Source of the DNA: Chara braunii
Taxonomy: Eukaryota; Streptophyta; Charophyceae; Charales; Characeae
DNA length: 39,860 nt
Direction: 5' to 3'
Assembly: GCA_003427395.1 (NCBI GenBank)
Contig: BFEA01000047.1
Span: 2,326,128 to 2,365,987 of the forward strand
How positions within the stretch are numbered: the stretch's first letter is position 1; every line of letters starts with the position of its first letter. The position numbers and the translations under genes were made by a program. Under the pieces are notes generated by a model that was not told where the DNA came from, ran no database searches, and was given only the letters and a program-made list of their open reading frames with translations. Positions 32,512-39,860 of this stretch are shown here, piece by piece.

Positions 32512-34770
32512 TCAGTCCAAGGCTGGACCTTTACCTTTCTTATCTCTCTCATAGGCTCGAACTACATCGGGATCGGTCTCAAAAAGGTTTGTTCGTGTGA
32601 ACCAGCGGTCATCTTCAGGTTCTTGAAAAGAGAATCTGACTTTATACTGTTTCTGTGGACGACCTCTACCTCCTGTTCTAAACACATCTTCACCTACTAT
32701 GCGGTGAATGTCGTACCTCCCATCCATGTCCGGAGGGATCATGGATCTCCGTGATGAAAACTGTTGGCTTGTGGTACAAGGCAACAACTTTAACGCATGA
32801 AAAACTGGGTAGGTGTGGAGGTGTGCTGGAATCTCAACTCTGTAGGACGGTCCATCGTCTTCGCCCTTGACTTCCAAGACTAGCCACAGTCCTCAGTATA
32901 TAGGCAATAACTTCTGCGACATGTTCTCCTCAGGAGCAAACTCCTTTGATTTGACCCAGACTAAGTCGCCCACTTGGAACTATGACAGACAACGGTGCTT
33001 GTTGGCTTGTTCTGTCATCTTGTGCTAGGCCTTCCTGAGGTTTTCTATTACGGTAGCAATCTCTCTCTCATGTTGTAGTGCAAAATCCCTAGTACTGGGC
33101 GATAGCCTCTGAATTTGATCCCGGTCCAGTCCTTCAAACGGTCTATGTGGTCTAAAGGGCTTATGCAACTCGTTGGGAGTGCGCCAGGTTGCTAAATGCA
33201 CGCTATTGTTGCATGCGCTGGCTACCTTGGGAAGCATCTCATCCCAGTTAACTTGGTCGGGTCTAATATACATTCTGAGAACTTGCTGCAAAATCTTGTT
33301 CATCTGTTCAATCTGACCGTTAGTGTCTGGATGACGGTCAAATGACATCAACAACTTAGAGCCATAGACCCTCATCAATTCCTATCAGTTCTGACTAGTG
33401 AACCTGGTATCTCTGTCACTAACTATTGACAACGGTAGACCACGCTCACTGACCCAGTGATCAAAAAACTTATTGATCTCTAAATCAATACGTGACTCTG
33501 CGGGTAAAAGAACAAAAATTGCGTACTTACTAAATCTATCAACAATAACCATGACTTGGCTCTTGCCATACCTACGCCTGACCCCTGCGTCCATGAAGTC
33601 GATGGAGACGGAATCTTCGGGTCCCGCAGGAATAGGTAATGGTCTGAGAAGACCAAGAGGGACTCTCGTAGTGGTCTTATTCCGTTGACACACTTTACAA
33701 TGACGCACATACTCTATGCAGTCGACCTTCATACCAAGCCACGTATACGTGCAAATGAGGTTACCTAACGTCTTCTGCCAACCAAAATGTCCCTCTGTGT
33801 CGTGGCATTCCCCTAAGATCAGACTACGGATCTCTTCGCTATTGGGAACGCATAAACGATTGGCTACACAAGTCTTCTCGAATAGCAACCCGTCTGTAGT
33901 GCGGTAGTCTGGTTCAGACTCTGAAGACTCCTTAACTCTCTTGAGGAGATCGCTATAAATAGGGTCCTGCGCATCGACTTCCTTAACTTTTTGTTGCAGG
34001 TCTCTCCCTATATCCAGATAGTGAACTATCGCTCCAAAGTAATCAGCTCTCCTACTTAGAGCGTCTGCGACTCAATTTACTTCTCTTTAACTGGCCTGAG
34101 CTCGAAGTCAAACTGGTCTATCTCTGCGGCCCACCTAGTAAGCTTAGGTGTCATCTTGACCTGCATCTTCAACCACCTCAATGTCTCGTGGTCTGAATAC
34201 ATTTTGAAGTTTCTCCCAAACAATAGTGCTTCCAGTGATTTGATGCTTGCCTGACAGTGCAGAGTTCTCTCTCGTAGATAGATGTTGCTACCTTATGTGA
34301 AGGCATCCTAGCAGACATGAACTCTACGGGTGTATACCCATTGCCATCATCTTGCTGTAAGACAACACCTATACCATACTGACTTGAGTCAGTGGTGACA
34401 ACAAAAGACAAGGACGGATCGGCTACCTTGAGGACTGGGTACTCTATCAAGGCCCGCTTTAGCTTCTTCAGGGCCGATATTCAGTCTCTATCCCACTCCC
34501 AGATTGCTTCTTTCTTTAACAACCTGCGAAGGTGCGCAGCGATGGTAGAAAAGTTTCTTACGAACTTCCTATAATAATTTGCTAGGCCTAGAAACGATCG
34601 CAATTTTGTCAATGTGCAGGGCGTCGGTCAATCTCGAATCGCTAAAATCTTACTGTCCTCAAGTTTTATGCCATCTCCATCTACGACGTGGCCCAAGTAC
34701 AGGACTTGCGTCTTGGCCTACTCACACTTCTTTGCGTTGATCTTGAAGTTAGCTTCCCTTAGCTTCAAGG
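32512..34770 (-). mobile_element. Ty3/gypsy element 2: RT end, RNase H, integrase, chromodomain-like end
   Basis: Reading the minus strand, it resumes the RT connection at TLKLREANFKINAKKCE (34770-34720), then YLGHVVDGDG and LRSFLGLANYYRKF. RNase H-like FVVTTDSSQYGIGVVLQQDD follows (34410-34350), then VADALSRRADYFGA. The integrase zinc motif is at 33888-33640 (HDTEGH and CKVC). The catalytic triad is visible as SIDFMD, VSDRD and GQIEQMN. The integrase tail (FQVGDLVWVKSKEF) leads to a chromodomain-like region (YDIHRIVGEDVFRTGGRGRP) ending at 32512. There are a few frameshifts and stops. At the integrase break near 33380 the two stops TGA-TAG stand where gypsy proteins have W-Q. This is the better-preserved of the two gypsy copies. 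Confidence 0.9.
33385..33888 (-). pseudogene. Integrase zinc-binding and core domain of gypsy element 2
   Basis: Open for 167 codons. His-His and Cys-Cys zinc ligands (HDTEGHFGWQKT, RHCKVCQRNK) are followed by two of the catalytic acidic residues (SIDFMDAG, VSDRDTRFTS). The third (Glu in GQIEQMN) is in the next fragment at 33025-33378, beyond a double stop. In life this enzyme inserts the element's cDNA into the genome. Here it cannot be made whole. Confidence 0.85.
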
Positions 34771-35165
34771 TTATTATAGAAATTATTTCAGAAGAAATTG
34801 CATGTAGAAAATTTATGAGCTTAGTCCGAAAATCCCTAAGTGTTGGATATGCTCTTACGTTCTTGCGAAACGCCTCTACTATATAACATTATGTTATTGT
34901 AACATCAACTGGACAAATACGTATATGAGACCCTAAAGGAGCAATACGTCAAACACGAAGTGGCAGACGCGAACTTTCGACTTCTTAGCTATGTGCGATA
35001 CGCAGTTGACTTTGTGATAGGCATTACCGACCCTCTTCCTGACGCAATTGAGATACGTGATCTTATATCGACCTTTCTAAATACGCTCGGACTAGAGTTA
35101 CACAAATAAATTAAGATATCACATATTGATTTCGGATTACGTCCATTCTTTTTTGTCTTCTTAGG
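34771..35165 (+). pseudogene. Group II intron reverse transcriptase/maturase fragment
   Basis: The first part (frame of 34614-34886) reads IIEIISEEIACRKFMSLVRK followed by SLSVGY, as in the RT fingers region of group II intron proteins. After a frameshift, 34906-35106 reads LDKYVYETLKEQY, then LLSYVRYAVDFVIGI and AIEIRDLISTFLNTLGLEL. The catalytic YADD appears as YAVD (34999-35010), so the first catalytic Asp is lost. After a stop come IKISHI and a FLG-like stretch. The usual GTPQGG..SP block between the two parts is missing. Group II RT/maturases are typical of plant and algal mitochondria and of bacteria. This copy is broken and lies in nuclear-type repeat DNA. Confidence 0.7.
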
Positions 35166-35173
35166 CCCTGAAT

Positions 35174-35195
35174 CGTGCGGCTCCTAAGCCGCACG
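35174..35195. repeat. Perfect 9-bp hairpin, 4-base loop
   Basis: CGTGCGGCT-ccta-AGCCGCACG lies just after the RT fragment. It could be an RNA hairpin left from the intron or its host organelle DNA. It does not match the usual group II domain V sequence as I know it. Confidence 0.6.
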
Positions 35196-37140
35196 GTATT
35201 ATTTTAGGTAGAATAGGTATAATTTTAGCGTTCCCATATCTGCACGTTTCTGAGGCTTCGACAAAAGCGAAGCGTTGCAAGTTACTGTCGTTACTATCGG
35301 ACACCGCAGACGTCCGAACTAGGGTTCTAAAAATTTTAATTTCCAGGTCATAGGTCAGGTTTGAATGAACTTTTGACAAACGTTAGTCTCGTCAAGTCCT
35401 TCGATTCAACGAAAAGAGCCAGACAGCGTCCGATGTTAAAACCCCCGACAAATACTCTTGTCAACGTATTTGCCCCGACAACATTCCCGGACCCCATTGA
35501 ACGACGTTCCCGTCGTTCACCATCAAAAGAAATCAGGATCCTTATAAAAATTTTATGTGAAAGCAACGATCACAATACACAACAATTCCAACAATCGTCC
35601 GAAACTAAACCGAGATTTTCCCACCAATTTACAACAATATGACAACAAAATTGGATTTAGCCTTCAAAAACCGTCACTTAATACAACAAAAGTCATATGT
35701 GGATGAAATGATACTAGATATTGCCTCTGGCAACCCTTATTAAAACTTGGACTCAGGTCTAGCCCCTGGAAGCCTTCAATTAAGAGGAACTTTTTCAGAA
35801 TGATCCCAACTTCATCCCACCGACAGCCACTCAAAAAATCATTTAGTCTCTCAAAATGGTACCGAAAAAGCTTCCGGCTAGCCTTCAAAACCTCAATTGG
35901 TTAACACATTTATTTATCTAAAAAAATCAGGTTTAACCCCCTTACGAGTCTTTCAAAATAATCAACCTCCTGGGCGGCCCAGACAAAATCCGAACCAGCC
36001 ATTCATGAGAGAAATCATTCGTCCAAAGTTCCTCAACCAAATTATGATCGCATTTCATTCCACATAAGTTATAATGGTCGTTACTTCTGAACCCCTTGTG
36101 AATGTGTCGAGGAGTGGTGTAATCCGTATGAGGATAACATCTTGACATCAAGCCCCGCTTGAGATTCGAGCGTCACCACATTCCCTCCGATTTCAGTGTC
36201 TTCGACCCTAGTAGTCTTCTGCATACAGAGTAGAACAACCCCACCCCACACTGTCGAGGTTGACTAGACCCCGATCATGGAGGTAAGGTGACCATGTTTG
36301 GCACGAGGTTAGGTAGTCACTCCTCCTCTCATAACAAACAGTAGTCGCCTACCCTTATAATTATCATTCTAACAAGGTCTCAACACCTTCCTCTCTTTCA
36401 ATGATAGTGTAGTCTCCCTTCCTTAAACCACATAGGATTTGAAAGACAACATCTCACTATGGACCAGGAGCATAACTCCGACGCGGGCCTCTCTACCACC
36501 TACGGGGCTCACAAATCTGTTAGAAATTTATCGTGACATGATAGCGCCTTCAAAACTTACTTCAAAAATATTCTAGAATAACAATACAACTTACAACAGA
36601 TGCTTTCACATGAAATTTCATAATGACATAAACTAAATAATGTTCAATAGTATATAAAATGCATTCAATCATAAAAATACATCACATATATATAAAATAA
36701 ATAATCTCAAAATGAACGGAAGTCCGAAAAAAACGATCAATCAAAATATACATCATTTTAGTTATCAGATGTATGACCAACTAAAATCTGCAAAACAATA
36801 TCAAAAGAAGTCAACGTTTGATTGACAACTTTCCAAAATAGTTCCAACCAATAATAATTTACGCAAGAATTATAACTAAAATAATACCTCAAGGTTCATG
36901 ATAAATGATACGATTAAAATATAACACATAAAGACGGTAACTCTCAACACAATAACTCGAATATCAAAACAATGACAGAATACGACACAATTAATATCAA
37001 GATATTATGAATTTAAACCCAAGTTGAACATTCAAAAGTAACCAAAATCGTCTTTAAAATAAAATCAAAACATCATTAATCGAGATAAAAATCATAATAA
37101 GATCAATCGATAAAAATAAAATAATCTGAATACGAACAAT
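35196..37140. other. Interior of the insert; no gene recognised
   Basis: Two open stretches exist on the plus strand. The first, about 35195-35351, reads GIILGRIGIILAFPYLHVSE and STKAKRCKLLSLLSD. The second, 35361-35642, is 93 codons and basic. They might be the decayed C-terminal part of the intron protein, but the maturase X domain is not recognisable. From 36540 on it is AT-rich non-coding DNA. Confidence 0.35.
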
Positions 37141-37205
37141 TTATCCACTATAAAATAAGATACTCGAGAGTCGTTTTGCTAGAGACAACGATAGTTTGTC
37201 GGCGC

Positions 37206-37270
37206 CACCTGTCGAGCGCGAGGGCTCTCGCCTTTGCCAAAAAGAAGGGAACCGATGCGCTCGACAGGTG
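37206..37270. repeat. 14-bp inverted repeat with nested hairpin at insert end
   Basis: CACCTGTCGAGCGC (37206-37219) and GCGCTCGACAGGTG (37257-37270) are perfect reverse complements. A smaller GCGAG-ggct-CTCGC hairpin lies at 37218-37231. The right arm ends about two bases from the restart of gypsy coding sequence, so the structure marks the insert boundary. Confidence 0.75.
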
Positions 37271-37272
37271 CC

Positions 37273-38460
37273 CTTCCTCAGATGACCCTTATGCTCCGGG
37301 ACAATATTACTGAAAACTTGAATATCATCTAAGTATACAACTACAAATTTATCGAGCCACGACATAAACAAGTCATTCATACAGCGGTGGAATATGGTTG
37401 GCGCATTAGTAAGTCCACCGGGCATCACTATAAACTCATAGTGCCCATATCTAGTTCTAAATGTCGTCTTGTAGATCATCGGGGTGAACTTCTATCTGAT
37501 GATAACCAGACTTCAAATCTATCTTAGAAAAGTACTTACAACCCTGCACCCGACATAACATATCATTTATACGGGGCAATGGTTCTACGTTCTTCACTGT
37601 GACGACATTGAGACCTTTATAGTCTATGCACATTCTAAGCTCTCCCTCCTTCTTGGGGACAAAAATAACAGGTGCTCCAAACGGAGATGAATTGGGCCTA
37701 ATCCAACCCTTTTCAAGGAGCTTGGTTAGCTGCTTACGTAACTCCTCTAACTCCCTTGGGGACATTTTGTAGATAGTTCCCTTAGGAGTTCTACTATCAG
37801 GCTCTATCTCAATATGATCCTGGATCGGCCGCTGCACTACTCCCGTAGGTGGCTTAGCCAAATCTGCATACTCTTCCTGCAGGTTGGCAATAACTGGATT
37901 AATGAATTTTTTTTTCTAAGTCTCAGTGACAGGCCTGACATAGGCTACAAAACCTTGTTTTTCTAATTGTTCATTCTTCACTAACCACGCGAATGTGGGA
38001 GCACCGAGACAACAATGTGCCAGGGGGTTGGAACGAAAGTGGTTTTGCGGGGGACCTTGACCCCTACCTCCCACTTGGCGGTTTCTTCTGCCGCCAACCT
38101 CCTGATCAAAGCCTGGCCCCCTTGGCCTCGACCTCCTCCTCTTCCTTGTGGCCTCCCTCCAAACGCGATAGCAGCGTAAACCCTCCCCTGACTATCGCCA
38201 CTGCCCTCCTCCTCTAGACCCCATTCTATCTAATCGTATGAGACCTCTCCATACCACCCTCATCTAAAGTCAGGATCAGATGATCCTTAACCTTGACTTG
38301 GCCAGAGATGGTACGACCCTTCCATTTTCGACCCTTGTCAAAATCCTTGTGCCAAAAGGTAGTAGTTGGCATGGAATGGGCCTCGAAAGCCACTAATTCC
38401 CTCCTCAAAGTATCATAGGTTATAGTGGACTCCTTGCTTCTCTCAACGCTACGTGACACC
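37273..38460 (-). mobile_element. Ty3/gypsy element 2: gag end and reverse transcriptase
   Basis: On the minus strand, TYDTLRRELVAFEAHSM and KDFDKGRKWKGRTISGQ (38430-38290) look like a gag end. An Arg/Gly-rich stretch follows, with stops. From about 37990 the RT lead-in (LVKNEQLEKQGFVAYVRPVT) passes into DLAKPPTGVV, MSPRELEELRKQLTKLLEKG and FVPKKEGELRMCIDYKGLN. The motifs [37 protein letters not shown] and [13 protein letters not shown] (YLDD intact) complete RT up to GHLRK, where the insert begins. One single-base shift sits at HPDD near 37470. Protease is not recognisable. The 5' end is lost near 38460, where GC-rich DNA begins. Confidence 0.88.
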
Positions 38461-38481
38461 TGCGGCCTAGGCTGGGGGCAA

Positions 38482-38500
38482 TTCGGCCGCCGCGGCCGAA
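38482..38500. repeat. GC-rich palindrome TTCGGCCG-ccg-CGGCCGAA
   Basis: A perfect 8-bp hairpin in a short GC-rich patch just beyond the truncated gypsy end. Confidence 0.7.
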
Positions 38501-38581
38501 GAAGTCGACCGCGGCCTCGGCTAACGCCTGGTTTCTTAATATTTTTTATACCCTTAAAAATAAGTGATATATATATATATC

Positions 38582-38830
38582 CTAACCCTTAAGCAGCATT
38601 GGCCGAGGGGGGGAGGCCGACGGTCCGCTGCAAGCCGGAATCGGCTCGAAGTTTTGATGCGGGTCGGCGGATGAAGGCGATCGAGGGAGGGGGGCCGTGC
38701 AGAGCGGTGCGCTTACCGAATTGTTCACAGCGCGCCAGAAAACGAGAGTGCTCGCCCACGGGGCCGAGCGGTGGCGGGCGTCGATGCGAGGGAATATCTC
38801 GAAGCGTCCGCCGTCAGATAGCAAGAAAAT
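38582..38830 (-). other. GC-rich stretch with possible exon, unknown
   Basis: On the minus strand an open frame reads LSDGGRFEIFPRID and PWASTLVFWRAVNNS, followed by a donor-like gtaagc near 38715. There is no clear ATG, acceptor or family. Base composition differs sharply from the AT-rich DNA on both sides. Confidence 0.2.
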
Positions 38831-38859
38831 GTCGTGTTAAGCCCCGCCCACTCTTTTTT

Positions 38860-39220
38860 CAAGTTTTTTTTTTTTTTAAATAAATAAATCAAAATCAATT
38901 CTTTTCGGTTTTTTCTTTTCGACTTTCGATTTCGGATTTCGATTACGGAGTTTTATCGTTTTCGGTTTTCTTTTTGATTACGGAGTTTTCTCGCAGTTCA
39001 TCTTTTCTTTCTTTTTCGTTTCTTTTCAATTAAAAAAAAGAAAAAAAAAGCAAACGTCGTTTTTTTTAATTTTTTTTTGTTGTATTGTATTTGTACTTTG
39101 TTTTTTTTTGTTATGGCGTGTGGTTTTGTTTTGGTCGTTTTTTGGTATTGTACTTTGTTTTCGTTTTTGGATTTGATTTCGAAAAAAAATAAAAAAACGT
39201 TTTTTTTTGCAATTTTTTAC
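38860..39220. repeat. T-rich low-complexity DNA
   Basis: Runs of T with TTTCG and TTCGG motifs, plus two copies of GATTACGGAGTTTT (38941 and 38977). Open frames here are Phe/Lys-rich artefacts. Confidence 0.8.
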
Positions 39221-39299
39221 GGCGGAACGAACTTTCCGGTAGAAGATGGCCGGATGCGGGCACAACAGTGTTTGCCGCCCGGCCCGCGGTGCGACCGGT

Positions 39300-39359
39300 C
39301 CGTGGGTATCAGCAGAGCACTGCGGGCGCTCCGTGGGTATCGACAGAGCACTGCAGGCG
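39300..39359. repeat. 31-bp tandem duplication
   Basis: CCGTGGGTATCAGCAGAGCA at about 39300 recurs as CCGTGGGTATCGACAGAGCA from about 39331. Both copies are followed by CTGCRGGCG. Confidence 0.8.
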
Positions 39360-39444
39360 TAGCAAGAAGTTCAGTCTTATTTTGCACACTTCGGGTGGTG
39401 TGGCGATACCCTCTTTGTCTCTCTCTTCTCTCTTTCTCTCTCAC

Positions 39445-39463
39445 AGACAGACACACACATACA

Positions 39464-39495
<32 letters not shown>

Positions 39496-39660
39496 TACAC
39501 AGTGACGGACACAGACAGATAGATGGGACGAAGTTTGCCCATGTGTCTGTGTGTGTGCATGTGTGTTAGAGAGAGAAAGGGGGAAATAATCTGTGTGTGT
39601 GTGCATGTGCGGGTGTCAGAGAGAGAGTGCGGCCAAGAGTGTGTGTGGGTGTGCGCGTGG
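39445..39660. repeat. (CA)n then (GT)n/(GA)n low-complexity
   Basis: CA units at about 39445-39500. Purine-rich GAGAGA and GTGTGTGT blocks alternate at 39548-39660, with GTGTG..TGCATGTG repeated at 39548-39565 and 39592-39608. Confidence 0.85.
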
Positions 39661-39757
39661 GTGTGTGGCAGAGGGAGAGTGCGGTCAAGACTCTACCATC
39701 GCCAGTGGCAAGAGCCGAGACAAGGGTGCGCCGTGTAGCTATGGCGCGAATGTTTGG

Positions 39758-39810
39758 AAAAAAAAGGAAAAAAAAAGAAAAAAAAAAAAAAAAAAAAGGA
39801 AAAAAAAAGG
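39758..39810. repeat. A-rich tract
   Basis: Runs of A broken by GG and G, with no associated coding sequence. Confidence 0.85.
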
Positions 39811-39860
39811 AGGAAGGTTTGATGTGTCTCTCTCTCCCTCGCTTCCTCCTGTTGTTCCGT

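Larger units (their letters stand above)
34771..37272. mobile_element. 2.5-kb AT-rich insert splitting the gypsy RT
   Basis: The gypsy protein stops after GHLRK (37273-37284) and resumes with TLKLREANFKIN at 34770, so about 2.5 kb was inserted between adjacent codons. The left end starts inside a group II intron RT frame. The right end carries a strong inverted repeat. No target-site duplication or matching terminal repeats are visible. The part from 36540 to 37190 is very AT-rich with no ORF. The middle (36150-36540) is more GC-balanced and unassigned. Possible origins are organelle DNA captured at a break or a non-autonomous transposon. Confidence 0.7.

Noticed and set aside
38582-38883. 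Ribosomal DNA fragment, suggested by the GC-rich sequence
   Set aside because: I find none of the conserved rRNA motifs I know in it.

Overview
The window looks like nuclear DNA of a green plant of the streptophyte lineage, with large introns and a heavy repeat load. The main evidence is one Dof transcription factor gene of the cycling-Dof-factor (CDF) type. Dof proteins are confined to green plants, and both the N-terminal and C-terminal CDF motifs are present. Around it lie LINE and Ty3/gypsy remnants, small inverted-repeat elements and many long (GA)n, (CT)n, (CA)n and poly(A) tracts. A charophyte such as Chara would fit (long introns, simple repeats, draft mate-pair assembly), but I cannot prove the species.

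Layout. 1-2500: dispersed and inverted repeats, the 3' end of a decayed LINE (about 1124-2260) and a 111-bp MITE. 2800-4625: a poly(A) tract holding a single N, then a stretch with a candidate terminal exon on the minus strand (3709-3861). 4626-4661: an almost complete Nextera mate-pair junction adapter. This is an assembly artefact only 49 bp past the Dof stop codon, so the order of sequence to its left is not safe. 4711-16192 (minus strand): the CDF/Dof gene, read as exon 1 at 16192-15602 (DPGIKLFGR motif), an intron of about 8.5 kb and exon 2 at 7098-4711 (Dof zinc finger and CDF C-terminal motifs). The intron holds two MITE families, minisatellites, duplications, microsatellites and a 340-base N gap.

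16200-23300: no gene I can name. It holds two tRNA-derived SINE-like pieces, a 175-bp tandem duplication and long CT repeats. 23320-26285: a LINE with a recognisable reverse transcriptase and a C-terminal zinc-binding region, broken by stops. 27840-28830: short stretches that read like exons of an unknown gene. 29500-31030: a decayed plus-strand Ty3/gypsy element. 32512-38460: a second Ty3/gypsy element on the minus strand (gag end, RT, RNase H, integrase, chromodomain-like end). It is split inside RT by about 2.5 kb of AT-rich DNA that begins with a broken group II intron reverse transcriptase/maturase. 38460-39860: GC-rich, then T-rich, then CA/GT low-complexity DNA.

Only the CDF/Dof gene looks like an intact host gene. 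The mobile elements carry stops and frameshifts, many explained by C-to-T or G-to-A changes, as expected for old methylated elements. I found no new multi-gene system. The points most worth checking are the split CDF gene with its very long product, the adapter join, the group II RT fragment nested in a gypsy element, and the two MITE families.
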